A DNA stretch of 64,000 nt, from positions 1,550,001 to 1,614,000 of the forward strand of contig CBDCYF010000005.1 of assembly GCA_965224065.1 (NCBI GenBank). Reading direction: 5' to 3'. The notes under the pieces were generated by a model that had not been told where the DNA came from, made no database searches, and was given only the letters and a program-made list of their open reading frames with translations. Origin of the DNA: JAOTZA01 sp965224065. Lineage in GTDB: Bacteria > Acidobacteriota > Thermoanaerobaculia > Multivoradales > JAHEKO01. Position numbers and translations under genes: made by a program. How positions within the stretch are numbered: the stretch's first letter is position 1; each line of letters starts with the position of its first letter. Positions 35,331 through 45,086 of the stretch are shown here, one piece after another.

Positions 35331-36395
35331 GTGTCCGATCTCGAACACCTGATTCGCGCTTGGGACGGCTTGGCGGTCGTCACCCGCTATGACCACGAGA
35401 GCGGCGCGTGGATCTTCATCTGCCTTCACGACCTCACACTGGGGCCGGCCAGTGGCGGCACGCGGATGAACATCTATCCCTCGCCGGCCGAGGGTCTGCG
35501 CGACGCTATGCGCCTCGCCGAAGGCATGACCCAGAAATGGGCGGCGGCCGATCTGGCCTACGGCGGCGGCAAGGCGGTGCTGGCGGTCGAGAGCCGGCTG
35601 GAGGGCGACGCGCGGCGGCGTCTCCTCGAGCGCTACGGCGATCTGATCGCCTCACTCGGCGGTGTGTTCCAGACCGGGGAGGACCTCGGTACGACACCGG
35701 ACGATCTGACGATCGTTTCGGAGCGAACCCGGTTTGTCCACGGGTTCGACGCCACCGGCGCCAAAGCCGATCCCAGCCCGTACACAGCCCGCGGTGTTTT
35801 TGCGGGGATGCGCGCGGCGTTGAAGCACGCCTTCGACAGTGACGATTTCTCCGGCCGTTCGGTACTCGTCCAGGGTATCGGCAACGTCGGCCGGGGACTG
35901 GCCCGGTTGCTTTCCGACGCCGGGGCCAAGCTGCTGTTGAGCGACATCGATCAGAAGCGTCTCGACAAGGTTGCCGACGAGCTGGCGGCTGAGGTCGTGG
36001 CCCCCGAAGACGTCTTCTCCACCCCGTGCGACGTCTACGCGCCATGCGCTATCGGCGGGACGCTCGATCGAGAGTCGATCGCGGGTCTCGGCAGCCGCGT
36101 GGTCGCGGGCTCGGCCAACAATCAACTGAGCGAAGAGGACGACGCACAGAGGCTCGAAGAGCGCGGCATCGTTTGGGCGCCGGACTTCATCATCAACGCC
36201 GGGGGAGCGATTGCCTTTGCCCTGCTGCATGACAACCATCAGTCGCACGATTCGATCCTCGCCACGGTCGACAGCATCGAGACCCGGATCGGCGAGGTTC
36301 TCGACGAGGCCCACGAGCGGGGTGAATCGACCCTCGCCGCCGCAAAACGCCGAGCCGAGCGCACCCTGGCGGCCGGTGGCACCGCCCGGGCCTGA
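35331..36395 (+). CDS. Leu/Phe/Val dehydrogenase (amino-acid dehydrogenase)
   Basis: The 354-residue protein begins with GTG and shows the Glu/Leu/Phe/Val dehydrogenase pattern: LGPASGGTRM, substrate lysine K69 (MTQKWAAADL) and catalytic K81 (YGGGKAVL), then the Rossmann motif VQGIGNVGRGLARLL and the PCAIGG and SANNQL segments. It oxidatively deaminates branched-chain or aromatic amino acids to 2-oxo acids with NAD+. This could feed a branched-chain oxo-acid dehydrogenase such as the E2/E3 encoded at 13844-16714, but that link is inference. Confidence 0.92.
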   Translation: MSDLEHLIRAWDGLAVVTRYDHESGAWIFICLHDLTLGPASGGTRMNIYPSPAEGLRDAMRLAEGMTQKWAAADLAYGGGKAVLAVESRLEGDARRRLLERYGDLIASLGGVFQTGEDLGTTPDDLTIVSERTRFVHGFDATGAKADPSPYTARGVFAGMRAALKHAFDSDDFSGRSVLVQGIGNVGRGLARLLSDAGAKLLLSDIDQKRLDKVADELAAEVVAPEDVFSTPCDVYAPCAIGGTLDRESIAGLGSRVVAGSANNQLSEEDDAQRLEERGIVWAPDFIINAGGAIAFALLHDNHQSHDSILATVDSIETRIGEVLDEAHERGESTLAAAKRRAERTLAAGGTARA

Positions 36396-36414
36396 CTCAT
36401 CCCGACTCGATCTT

Positions 36415-37473
36415 CTAACCAGTTCCGGGTGACAGCGCTTGGAGCCGCGCGGCCCTCTTGTCTGGCGGCAGCGCGGCGATCTCCTCGACCGCCGAGTAGA
36501 AGGCGTCCAAGTCGCCACGGCTTTGATCCATGAGCGCCGCAAACGCGGCGACCCATTGATGGTAGGCCTCGACCGACGCGAGGTCGGCATTGTTCCATTC
36601 TCGGCTGGCCCCGGACCCTTCGTTTCGAGAGGACAGGCCGTTCTCCCGCCACGAGCTCACCAGCTCGTCGTGGGTGGTCGAAAGCCGCTCGAAGATGGCC
36701 TGTTTGGCGGCACGCTTCTCGTCCACCGGCAAGGGGCTCGCGTAAAGCGCCGCCAGCTCGCTTCGATAGGCCAGGAGCAGCGTCGTGGATTCCCGCTCAC
36801 GGGCGCGGGCGATCCGATCGGCCGCCAGCTCGTCGGATTCTCCGCGGGCGGTCAGCCACCGGCGCACGCCCTCGGTCTCGACAAAAGTCGCAAAGGACTC
36901 GTTAAACCGCGTGTCGTCGCGGACGTACACCTTTTGATGGGCGAGCTCGTGAAACAACAGGCCGGCCAGATCCGCTGGCCGGTCGAAGACAAAGGTCGAC
37001 AGCACCGGATCCCGGAACCAGCCAAGCGTCGAGAACGCCCGCACACCCGCAACCGAGACATCGTAGCCCCTCGCGCGCTGCCGAGACGCAAAATTGTGCG
37101 CCCGCCGCTCGGAGAAGTACCCCCGGTACGAGACGCAGCCCGCGACCGGAAAACACCAGGTCACGGGCTCGAGGGAGAACTCGGGCGTAGCGGTCACCAC
37201 CCAGGTGACATACGGCCGATCGATCTCGGCGTAGCGCCGGTAGCTGCCGTTGTCCGGAAGCTGCAACTCGTCGCTGGCAAACCGGCGCGCCGCGGTCACG
37301 ATCTCGAGCTGCCGCCGGAGCGGCTCGGGGGATCGGGGATCTTTCAGAACCCGGTCGATCGGCCGGTCCTTCCTCAGAAGAGACAGGCCACCCCACGCCG
37401 ATTGGACGTAGTACCCGAGCGTCGAGCAGCCGGAGGCGAGCAAACTCGCCAGTAAGATCAGCGCGAGCCTCAC
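36415..37473 (-). CDS. predicted zinc aminopeptidase lipoprotein (DUF2265/Aminopep family)
   Basis: The 352-residue protein has a lipobox LLASGC (Cys16) and the zincin motif HELAHQ followed 18 residues later by NESFATF, the usual arrangement of the Pfam 'Aminopep' family of predicted zinc aminopeptidases. DRPYVTWVVTATPEF and SYRGYFSE are further family-like segments. It should face the periplasm as an outer-membrane lipoprotein. It is divergent from the M14 peptidase gene 21 bases away, so both may share regulation. Confidence 0.85.
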   Translation of the reverse strand: MRLALILLASLLASGCSTLGYYVQSAWGGLSLLRKDRPIDRVLKDPRSPEPLRRQLEIVTAARRFASDELQLPDNGSYRRYAEIDRPYVTWVVTATPEFSLEPVTWCFPVAGCVSYRGYFSERRAHNFASRQRARGYDVSVAGVRAFSTLGWFRDPVLSTFVFDRPADLAGLLFHELAHQKVYVRDDTRFNESFATFVETEGVRRWLTARGESDELAADRIARARERESTTLLLAYRSELAALYASPLPVDEKRAAKQAIFERLSTTHDELVSSWRENGLSSRNEGSGASREWNNADLASVEAYHQWVAAFAALMDQSRGDLDAFYSAVEEIAALPPDKRAARLQALSPGTG

Positions 37474-37494
37474 GCGGCTAAGCTACACGACGCG

Positions 37495-38574
37495 ATGCCC
37501 GGCGCGATGCAGCCTTTTCTGCCGATCGACGAGATCCTGACCCGGCCAGTGCCACAGGACGGTGAGCTGGTGGCGCGCGGCTCCGAGTCCATCGGTTCTT
37601 CGCGCGAGGGTCGCGAAATCCTCGGGGCGCGGGTGGGTGGCGGACCGTTGCACGTCAGCTTGATCGGAGGATGCCACGCGGATGAGCCCGTCGGGCCGGA
37701 GACTCTCGCCCGGCTGCTGGCCTTTCTTCTCTCGCTCCCCACCGGCCACCCCTTGATCCGGGACCTGACCTGGTCCGTCGTTCCCCACGTCAACCCCGAT
37801 GGCCGGGAGCGCAACCGGGTGTGGAGCGAGAGCCGGCTCGACGCAGCCGACTCCACCGGGCGGGCGAACTTTGTTTTCGATCTCCCAGCCTATCTGCGCG
37901 GCGCCGTCCGTGAGCTGCCGGGGGACGACATCGAGTTCGGCTTTCCGGCGACTCCCGCCGACGACGGTGCGCGGATCGAAAACCAAGCCGTCGCCCGGTT
38001 TCTGCGACCCTCGGCTCCGTTTCATCTCCACGGTAGCTTTCACGGCATGGGCTTCGCGCCCGGCCCGTGGTTTCTTCTCGAGCCAAGCTGGATCGACCGA
38101 ACGACTCCGCTCCGGAAAAGCCTTCGCCGGCAAGTGCGGCAGATGGGACTCGTCCCGTTCGACATCGACCGGGGTGGTGAAAAGGGGTTCCACCGGATCG
38201 ACGAGGGATTCTCGACCCGGCCCGATTCCGAGGCGATGAAGAACTACTTCCGGCAACGACGGGACCGCGAGACCGCCGCCCGGTTCCGGCCGAGCTCGAT
38301 GGAGTATGTGCGCTCGCTGGGTGGCGACCCGCTGACGTTTGTCACCGAGATGCCTCTGTTTTTGCTCCCCGCGGAAAAGGCCAACATCGCCATCGCCAAA
38401 ACCGCGCCCGGCTCGCTGCGCGATCGCCTGCAGTCGATGGCCGCCGGCTCGAGCGATCGGGCGGTCCGGACAGAAGCCTCCCGGATGGGAATTCGCCCGA
38501 TGCCGATTGGCGATCAGGCACGTCTCCAATTGGCGTTTCTCGATCAGGCACTGCAAGCCGCGGTCCACGGGTAG
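37495..38574 (+). CDS. M14-family zinc carboxypeptidase-like protein
   Basis: The 359-residue protein has the M14 zinc site GGCHADEP (H61, E64) and a third ligand in FHLHGSFHG. VNPDGRERNR supplies the Asn-Pro-Asp-Gly motif. No signal peptide is seen. It probably trims peptides or amidated substrates in the cytoplasm, with the catalytic Glu near the C-terminal TEMPLFLL region. The start could be the ATG at 37495 or 37507. The neighbouring divergent aminopeptidase suggests a peptide-degradation pair. Confidence 0.8.
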   Translation: MPGAMQPFLPIDEILTRPVPQDGELVARGSESIGSSREGREILGARVGGGPLHVSLIGGCHADEPVGPETLARLLAFLLSLPTGHPLIRDLTWSVVPHVNPDGRERNRVWSESRLDAADSTGRANFVFDLPAYLRGAVRELPGDDIEFGFPATPADDGARIENQAVARFLRPSAPFHLHGSFHGMGFAPGPWFLLEPSWIDRTTPLRKSLRRQVRQMGLVPFDIDRGGEKGFHRIDEGFSTRPDSEAMKNYFRQRRDRETAARFRPSSMEYVRSLGGDPLTFVTEMPLFLLPAEKANIAIAKTAPGSLRDRLQSMAAGSSDRAVRTEASRMGIRPMPIGDQARLQLAFLDQALQAAVHG

Positions 38575-38591
38575 CGGGACTACGGCGGCCT

Positions 38592-40247
38592 TCAGTTCGA
38601 CCGCGCCGCCGGGCTCGCGGCCACCGCAGCCGCGCCGGTCTCCGCCTGGGGCCTCAGATCGACACCGTCGATCCCGTCGGGGACCGGCACATCGACCATG
38701 GCGGCAAGGGTCGGTGCCAAGTCCACCGTCGCCACCGGCCTCGGGGTCGAGCCGGGCTCGAGCTGGTCGCTCATAAAAGCCAGTGGCACCCAGGTATCGT
38801 AGCGATAGGCGGAGCCGTGAGTCGAGGCGACCGAGCGGGTGGGCAGAAAATGCTCGTCCCACTGGATCAAAAAATCCGGGCTGCGATCCGGATGGTAGGC
38901 GTTGACCCACGGACGGCCGAGCTTGCCTTCTCCGGCCCCCGGTTCCGTGAGCTCGCTCCGGGTCCACACCCTGGCGACCGATGGACAGGCCTCCAAAAGC
39001 CGGACCACGGCCTCCTCGACCGCGGGGCGCGCAACACCGTGCTCGGCCAACGCTTGCTCGTCGAGCACCGGACCGGGACGCAGCCAGCGAGCCTCGCCAA
39101 AAGCGCGATCCAGCTCGGCCTCGACCGCCTGAACACAGAGGATCTCCTCGTTGCCGACACGCCGCCCGGCGAGGCCCATCGCTCTGCGAACTTCGGGCAT
39201 CGGCGCAGCTCCGTGGTCCGACGTCAGCGCCACCAGCACATGCTCGAGCCCGATCTTCTCGTCGACAAAATCCAGCAGCTCGTCGAGCGTTCGATCGAGG
39301 CTCAGAAGCGTGTCGAGCAGCTCCCGGCTGTCCGGCCCATAGCGGTGGCCCACGGCGTCGACTCCGGAGAAAACCAAAGCGAGCAGATCGGGCTCGGGGT
39401 CGTCTCCCAGCTTCTCTTCCCCGATCAGCCTCTGCGCCAGCGCGCCGGTCAGCCGATCCAACCACGGAGAAGAAAAAACACCGTTGTAGAAAGACTCACC
39501 GCGCACCGGCGACATGCCCCCAAAAACGTGCGGAAAAACCGGTCGAAGCGGCCCGAGATCCAACGGCACGATGCCCAGCGCGACCAGCAGCTCGTCGGCC
39601 ACCGGTCGAGGCTCCCATGCTGTGCCAAAAAACTGGTCAAAAGGCCGCGTGGCGTTGAAATCCGAGAGCCAGTGGGAGTTCGAGTAACGGTAGTAGTCCG
39701 AGGTCGTGAACCCCCCCTCCCAGTCGTACCAGAGAGCGGCGTCGGCGCGATGGCCGGCGAGCAGAATCGCCGAGCGATCCTTGCCCCCCGCCGAGAAGAC
39801 CTTGGCCGCCGGATAGCGTTCTTTCAACCAGTCACCCAGGGCCGTACAGGCCATGCGGCGCGGGTCGTCCCCATCGACGGAATAGGTCTCTTCACCTGTT
39901 TCGCGGTCGAACCAGTAGTTGTTGATGATCCCGTGCCTCGATGGGTGGCACCCGGTCGCCAGCGAAGCGTGCCCGGGTCCGGTGGAGGTGATCGCGTGCC
40001 GGTGGTGAGCCTCCGAATAGACAAGGCCCTCGTCGGCAATCCGTCTCAGCCCGCCGTCGAACAACGGCCCAAAGCGCTCCAGATAGTCCCCCCGCATCTG
40101 GTCGACGACAGCCAGAAGGATCAGGCGCGGAGTTCCCTCGGGTGGAGGCTCCGGTCTCGCGCAGGCGAGAGCGAACCACATCGTCAACGGCGCGATGAGA
40201 AACAGGACGCGCGAAAGGTTCGCCGCTCGATCGGTACGGGACGACAT
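38592..40247 (-). CDS. alkaline phosphatase-like lipoprotein (PafA type)
   Basis: The 551-residue protein has a lipobox FALAC (Cys29) and the alkaline-phosphatase superfamily metal motifs: VVDQMRGDYLERF, the Thr nucleophile in HAITSTGPGHASLATG, and the late DAVGHRYGP and TSDHGA motifs. This is the calcium/zinc-dependent PafA-like group found in envelope fractions. It hydrolyses phosphate monoesters. It ends 17 bases from the M14 gene (convergent). Confidence 0.88.
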   Translation of the reverse strand: MSSRTDRAANLSRVLFLIAPLTMWFALACARPEPPPEGTPRLILLAVVDQMRGDYLERFGPLFDGGLRRIADEGLVYSEAHHRHAITSTGPGHASLATGCHPSRHGIINNYWFDRETGEETYSVDGDDPRRMACTALGDWLKERYPAAKVFSAGGKDRSAILLAGHRADAALWYDWEGGFTTSDYYRYSNSHWLSDFNATRPFDQFFGTAWEPRPVADELLVALGIVPLDLGPLRPVFPHVFGGMSPVRGESFYNGVFSSPWLDRLTGALAQRLIGEEKLGDDPEPDLLALVFSGVDAVGHRYGPDSRELLDTLLSLDRTLDELLDFVDEKIGLEHVLVALTSDHGAAPMPEVRRAMGLAGRRVGNEEILCVQAVEAELDRAFGEARWLRPGPVLDEQALAEHGVARPAVEEAVVRLLEACPSVARVWTRSELTEPGAGEGKLGRPWVNAYHPDRSPDFLIQWDEHFLPTRSVASTHGSAYRYDTWVPLAFMSDQLEPGSTPRPVATVDLAPTLAAMVDVPVPDGIDGVDLRPQAETGAAAVAASPAARSN

Positions 40248-40411
40248 GCTCGGACAACCTCGAAAGCGCGCGGAGTATACCGCCGGTTCCCGCCGCGCGG
40301 AGCACCTGTGACGGTGTCGCTCGGAGGGTCACACGAATGCAATCTGCTTGACAAGACTGCGTCAAATGAAGGAGCCTAGCGCGACAACGCTTTCCTTCCT
40401 TCGGGGGATCA

Positions 40412-41812
40412 ATGCCGACGCAACGCGGTCAATGGAGCTCGCGCTTAGGATTTGTTCTGGCCGCCGCTGGCAGTGCCATCGGCCTCGGGAACCTGTGGAA
40501 ATTCCCGTTTATCACCTGGGACAACCAGGGCGGAGCGTTTGTCTACGTCTATCTCGTGTGCATCGTGGCGGTGGGCTTGCCGATCATGATGGCGGAGATC
40601 CTCATCGGGCGCCGAACCCAGAAGAGCCCGGTCGGCGCCATGCGCGAGGCCTTTGGGCCGGCTTGGAGCTGGGTGGGCGCCCTGGGCGTCACCACCGGCT
40701 TTGTGATCCTCAGCTACTACCTCGTGATCGCCGGATGGACCCTGCGCTACTTCGCCGCCTGCTTGAAGTGGAGCACCTCCGGCTTTGACCCTCGGTCGGC
40801 CTCGGGTGAGGCCTTTGGCGTCTTTGCCGCCAACGGCCCGCTCCAGGTGGCGCTGTCGGCGCTGTTCATCGTCGCCACGATGTGGGTGGTCCACCGAGGA
40901 GTCGGCAACGGCATCGAGCGGGTCGCCCGGATCCTGATGCCGACACTGTTCTGCATTCTGGTTCTGCTGCTGGTCAGCGCCCTGACGATGAAAGGATCGA
41001 AGGACGCTCTGGCCTTTATCTTCAACCCCGATTTTGGACGTCTGGAGCCACGCGGCGTCCTGGAAGCTCTGGGTCACGCCTTCTTTACTCTCTCTCTGGG
41101 AATGGGCGCGATGATCACCTACGGCTCTTATCTCGGGCGGCGCGAGTCGGTGGTCCGCTCCTCGAGCGTCGTCGTGGTGCTGGACACGGTCATCGCCATC
41201 GTGGCCACGGTGATCATGTTCTCGGTGATCTTCACCGTTCCCGGAATGAAGGAGCAGATCAGCAAGTCGACCGCGGGAATGCTATTTATCACCCTGCCCC
41301 AGCTTTTCTACACCGCGGTGCCGTTTGGCCGCCTGCTGGCGCCGCTCTTCTACGTCCTCGTCGGCTTTGCCGCTCTGACCTCGACGATCTCGCTCCTGGA
41401 GGTCGTCGTCAGCTACTTCATCGACGAGCGCAAGATGAGCCGGCGGCGCGCCACTGGGCTCTGCGGGACCGTGATCTTTGCGATCTCCGTCCTCTGCGGG
41501 CTGTCGCTGGGGGCTTGGTCCAAGGTCTCCGATTTCAGCCTGATCTACGCCGGCAGCGAGGCTGCCAAGGTCGGTTTGTTCGCTCACATGGATCACATCG
41601 CATCCAACTGGCTGCTCCCAGTAGGTGGCTTTTTCATCACCTTTGGCGCCGGCTGGCTGATGACCCGGGACGACACCCACGGCGAGCTGGTCGACGAGAC
41701 CACCCCGGGTTGGTTCCACTACGGAACCTGGCGGCTGTTTATCCGCTACATCGCCCCCCTGGCGGTCGCCGCGATCATCGTCGCGGTTCTCGCCGGCAAA
41801 GATTTCTCCTAG
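40412..41812 (+). CDS. sodium-dependent symporter, NSS/SNF family
   Basis: The 466-residue membrane protein opens with SRLGFVLAAAGSAIGLGNLWKFPF, the signature of TM1 in LeuT-type sodium/amino-acid symporters (unwound GNLWKFP). EILIGRRTQKSPVGAM follows TM2. About 11-12 hydrophobic segments fit. The substrate is probably an amino acid. A short inverted repeat (TTGAC..GTCAA, 40349-40366) lies upstream and may be a regulatory site. Confidence 0.93.
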   Translation: MPTQRGQWSSRLGFVLAAAGSAIGLGNLWKFPFITWDNQGGAFVYVYLVCIVAVGLPIMMAEILIGRRTQKSPVGAMREAFGPAWSWVGALGVTTGFVILSYYLVIAGWTLRYFAACLKWSTSGFDPRSASGEAFGVFAANGPLQVALSALFIVATMWVVHRGVGNGIERVARILMPTLFCILVLLLVSALTMKGSKDALAFIFNPDFGRLEPRGVLEALGHAFFTLSLGMGAMITYGSYLGRRESVVRSSSVVVVLDTVIAIVATVIMFSVIFTVPGMKEQISKSTAGMLFITLPQLFYTAVPFGRLLAPLFYVLVGFAALTSTISLLEVVVSYFIDERKMSRRRATGLCGTVIFAISVLCGLSLGAWSKVSDFSLIYAGSEAAKVGLFAHMDHIASNWLLPVGGFFITFGAGWLMTRDDTHGELVDETTPGWFHYGTWRLFIRYIAPLAVAAIIVAVLAGKDFS

Positions 41813-41884
41813 GCCGACCGCGGCAGGGCATCTGGCCCGCTCCTTGCTATATTGCGAGACATGCCGCATTTGCACCGGAGAGCT

Positions 41885-43108
41885 ATGTCCGCCCGAAGCT
41901 CGCTCCCCCGCCGCGCGCTCCTGGCCGCCGGCGTCGCCACACTGCTTGCCACCGGTCTTCTCCTGGCCCACGAACAAGTCTTTGGGGAGGCCATGCCCGG
42001 TACCGGCCACACGGGCGACCCGCTGGTGCCGGTCGACGGCAGCGTTCTAGATTTCTCCGCGGCCAACGTCGCGATGCTGTCGTGGCTCACACCCGAGGAC
42101 ATCTCGGGCGTCGTGCAGCGCGCCAACGACATCTGGGGCTATGTCTCACCGTCCGGTCGAGAGTACGCCATCGTCGGTCTAGAGGCCGCCACCGCCTTTG
42201 TCGAGGTCACCGACCCGATCAATCCGCGGGTCATCAAGGTGATCGACGGCGCAGAGTCCATCTGGCGCGACATGGCGGTCTACAAGACCTACGCCTACAG
42301 CGTCAATGAGACCGGCGGCGGCGTACAGATCATCGATCTGTCCCGGATCGACCGCGGCAAGGTGAGGCTTCGCGGCGGGGTCACCGACGGCGGCCTGGTG
42401 ACGGCTCACAACATCTCGATCAACGAAGACAGTGGTTTTGCCTATCTGAGCGGCTCGAACCTCGCCAATGGTGGCCTGGTGGCCCTCGATCTCACGGATC
42501 CGCTCCACCCGGTGGTGGAGGCCGGCACCTGGCCGTTCGCCTACATCCACGACATGCTGGTGGTGACGTACGACAACGGGATCTACGCCGGCCGCGAGAT
42601 CGCCTTTGCCTTTGCCGGCGAGGACGGCCTCCAGATCATCGACGTCTCCAACAAGTCCAACATGTTCACGGTCTCCAGCCTCGAGTATCCGGGGCTCGCC
42701 TACGCCCACTCGGGCTGGATCGACCGCAAGGGCAAGTTTCTCTTTGTCAACGACGAGCTCGACGAGCTGGACTTCACGGTCTCCAAGACCACCACCTATC
42801 TGATCCGGATCAAGAGTCTCGAGCGGCCCAAGTTCGTCAAGGCCCTCACCAACGGTCTGGAATCCATCGATCACAATTGCATGGTGATCGGGAAGCGACT
42901 CTACGAGGCCAACTACACCACCGGGTTGAGGGTGTTCGATGTCCGCAGACCCAAAAAGGCGAAAGAGATCGCCCACTTCGACACCCACCCGGAGACCGAC
43001 CGGGCCGAGTTCTCGGGCGCCTGGGGTGTCTACGCGGCCCTGCCCAGCGGCATCGTGCTCGTGTCCGACGTCCAGCGCGGTCTCTTCGTCCTCCTGCCGC
43101 CGGAATAG
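41885..43108 (+). CDS. LVIVD-repeat / choice-of-anchor B family protein
   Basis: ATG-41885 has GGAG four bases upstream and starts a hydrophobic leader with a twin arginine (LPRRALLAAGVATLLATG), so a Tat or Sec signal is likely. The rest is a beta-propeller-like chain of repeated units such as GLEAATAFVEVTDPINPRVI, VQIIDLSRI, GLVALDLTDPLHPVVE and GLQIIDVSN, which match the LVIVD repeat pattern of choice-of-anchor B proteins. Its ligand is unknown; it is probably periplasmic or surface-exposed. Confidence 0.82.
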   Translation: MSARSSLPRRALLAAGVATLLATGLLLAHEQVFGEAMPGTGHTGDPLVPVDGSVLDFSAANVAMLSWLTPEDISGVVQRANDIWGYVSPSGREYAIVGLEAATAFVEVTDPINPRVIKVIDGAESIWRDMAVYKTYAYSVNETGGGVQIIDLSRIDRGKVRLRGGVTDGGLVTAHNISINEDSGFAYLSGSNLANGGLVALDLTDPLHPVVEAGTWPFAYIHDMLVVTYDNGIYAGREIAFAFAGEDGLQIIDVSNKSNMFTVSSLEYPGLAYAHSGWIDRKGKFLFVNDELDELDFTVSKTTTYLIRIKSLERPKFVKALTNGLESIDHNCMVIGKRLYEANYTTGLRVFDVRRPKKAKEIAHFDTHPETDRAEFSGAWGVYAALPSGIVLVSDVQRGLFVLLPPE

Positions 43109-43142
43109 CGAACGGCGACAGCCACTCACAGGTCCCGAGCGG

Positions 43143-43276
43143 GCCGAGGTCGCGCCCGCTGCCCCACAGATACTAGGCGCTGTGGCCACAGGCGACGGAA
43201 GCGTACTGATTCGTACGCTGAGGAGCCTGTGGCCGCAGGAACGACGTAGATGTGGGTAGCGGTGCGACCTCGGCTA
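43143..43276. repeat. long inverted-repeat element 2 (same plan as element 1)
   Basis: GCCGAGGTCGC.. at 43143-43168 pairs imperfectly with the reverse complement at 43251-43274. Inside are nested stems CTGTGGCCACAGG/CCTGTGGCCGCAG and AGCGTAC-TGATTC-GTACGCT, then GAGGAGCC and AACGACGTAGA as in the element at 3791-3977. It fills a convergent gap and its right end covers the TAG stop at 43274-43276. It is not coding. Confidence 0.72.
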
Positions 43277-44299
43277 GTCGCCCATGACTAGGTCGCCTAG
43301 TCCGCCCAAAATCGACCCCTCCCCCTTGCGCTGTCCCCCGGTCTGCGGCGCGGCCGCGTAGACCCGGCTGGCAAGACGGCTGAACGGCAGTGACTGAATC
43401 CAGACGGTCCCGGGTCCGGTGAGCGAAGCATAGAAAAGGCCCTCGCCGCCGAACAGCGCGGTCTTGATGCCCTTGACCATCTGGATGTCGTAGCTGACGG
43501 TGTTGTCGAAGGCCACCAGGCAGCCGGTGTCGAGGCGGAGGGTCTCTCCGGCGGCCAGCTCACGAGCGACCACCGTCCCGCCGGCGTGGACAAAGGCCAG
43601 ACCGTCTCCGTCCAGCTTCTGGAGGATAAAGCCCTCACCGCCAAAGAAGCCGGCGCCCAGCCGGCGCTGCAACGCGATACCCACCGAGATCCCCTTGGCG
43701 GCACACAGAAAAGCGTCCTTCTGACACAGCACCGACCCGTGTTTTTTGAGGTCGAGCGGGATGATGCGTCCCGGGTAGGGAGAGGCAAAGGCGACGTCCT
43801 GCCGCTGTCCGGAACCGTTGCCAAAGAGCGTCATAAAAAGCGACTCCCCGGTGAGAACGCGCTTGCCGGCGCCCAAGAGCTTGTCCATAAAGCCGCCGGC
43901 TTCGCTGGCGGCCGAACCGTCACCAAAGATGGTCTGCATCTCGATCCCAGGGTCCATGTACATAAACGCGCCCGCTTCCGCGATGCACGCTTCCTGGGGA
44001 TCGAGCGTAATGGAGACGAACTGCATCTCTTCCCCGACGATCTCGTAGTCGATCTCGTGAGCCTGGCCGGTCGTACCACCGGAGGACACGGGAGGAGGAG
44101 GCGGGGTCGAGCGGGAGCCGGCGAATTCAGCAAACTCCGGATGGCTCGCGATCGGCTGCCAATCGGGCATCCCCTGCTGAAATATGTGGGCGTTGGCACC
44201 GAGCTCACCCCGGCTGAGCTTGTCCGCCACCTCCTGCTTGGAAAAGGGTCCCTGCTGCTGGCCGTCGACGGCCACATACCAGTCGTTTGAGTCGCTCAT
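43274..44299 (-). CDS. GYF_2-domain plus TIGR00266-type (AIM24-like) protein
   Basis: Starting at MSDSNDWYVAVDGQQQGPFS gives 341 residues. The first ~55 form a GYF_2 domain (WYV..GQQQGPFSKQEVADKL..GMPDWQPI), then a Pro-rich linker, then a TIGR00266/AIM24 beta-rich domain (LDPQEACIAEAGAFMYM, GSVLCQKDAFLC, GEGFILQKLDGDGLAFVHAGG). GYF_2 domains often bind membrane or phage-shock proteins. No transmembrane helix is seen. The function is unknown. Upstream codons to 44419 are not conserved-looking. Confidence 0.82.
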   Translation of the reverse strand: MSDSNDWYVAVDGQQQGPFSKQEVADKLSRGELGANAHIFQQGMPDWQPIASHPEFAEFAGSRSTPPPPPVSSGGTTGQAHEIDYEIVGEEMQFVSITLDPQEACIAEAGAFMYMDPGIEMQTIFGDGSAASEAGGFMDKLLGAGKRVLTGESLFMTLFGNGSGQRQDVAFASPYPGRIIPLDLKKHGSVLCQKDAFLCAAKGISVGIALQRRLGAGFFGGEGFILQKLDGDGLAFVHAGGTVVARELAAGETLRLDTGCLVAFDNTVSYDIQMVKGIKTALFGGEGLFYASLTGPGTVWIQSLPFSRLASRVYAAAPQTGGQRKGEGSILGGLGDLVMGD

Positions 44300-44490
44300 C
44301 GCTTGGATCTCCTCTCGCTCGGTTCTTCCCAAAACGCGCCGAGTGTAACCGAGTGACGCGGCGCGCACGTGGTAGGGTCCGCCGAGATTCCGGGCGTGAC
44401 CCCAGCCTGATTGTCTCACCGCTGAGAGCTCGGTGAGAGAGCGGGTCGGGCGGAAGCGCGGATGGGGTCAGTCTCGCCGTTGTGGCGCCG

Positions 44491-44985
44491 CTACCGGCGA
44501 CGGGACCAAGCGAGCACCAGGGAATTGCTCCCGGGGTTGTCCTCGTACAAGCCAGCGTTGGACAGATGGTAGACCGCCAGGGCCAGCCGGGACTTCGCGG
44601 TAAGAGCCGTGGAGAGCTCGAGATTGGAACGGAACTCGACCACCCCACCCAGATCCTTGCCGTCCCCCTGTTCGTAGAGACTGACCGCAAACCCGGGGCC
44701 GATGGCCCACCGCTCGGTGAAATGCCAGGCGTATTGGGCACCACCGTAGGCCCAGAACGACCCTTCCTCCGTGCCGGCGACGCCCCCTACCCACGACAGT
44801 CCCCGCCAGGGGCTCGGGAAACGCAGCTCGAACCCGGCTTCGGTGTCGGTGATCTCCTGGTCGAAGTTGAAGGTCCCGGCGTAGACCCTCCACGATCTCC
44901 CCTCTTCGGCGGCCAAGGGCCATCCGAAGCCAAGGACCAATATAAAAATGAATGTAGCGGTCTTGATTCCAGAAGGTCGCGTCAC
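44491..44985 (-). CDS. acyloxyacyl hydrolase, PagL-like lipid A deacylase
   Basis: GTG-44985 has GGAGGAG eight bases upstream and gives 164 residues with a signal peptide (TATFIFILVLGFGWPLAA). The C-terminal motif YHLSNAGL..NPGSNSL contains the His/Ser pair of the PagL family, followed by a strand to the end. PagL is an outer-membrane barrel that removes a 3-hydroxyacyl chain from lipid A. The longer frame to 45144 overlaps the divergent mannosidase and is not used. Confidence 0.82.
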   Translation of the reverse strand: MTRPSGIKTATFIFILVLGFGWPLAAEEGRSWRVYAGTFNFDQEITDTEAGFELRFPSPWRGLSWVGGVAGTEEGSFWAYGGAQYAWHFTERWAIGPGFAVSLYEQGDGKDLGGVVEFRSNLELSTALTAKSRLALAVYHLSNAGLYEDNPGSNSLVLAWSRRR

Positions 44986-45086
44986 CTCAGGCACTCCTCC
45001 AGGCCCGGTCTCGAAGCCCCGGAACATAACAGAACCGTCGGGCTGGACGCCACTAAGAAGCCGGGTGAAAACCTCCAGAGGATCGG

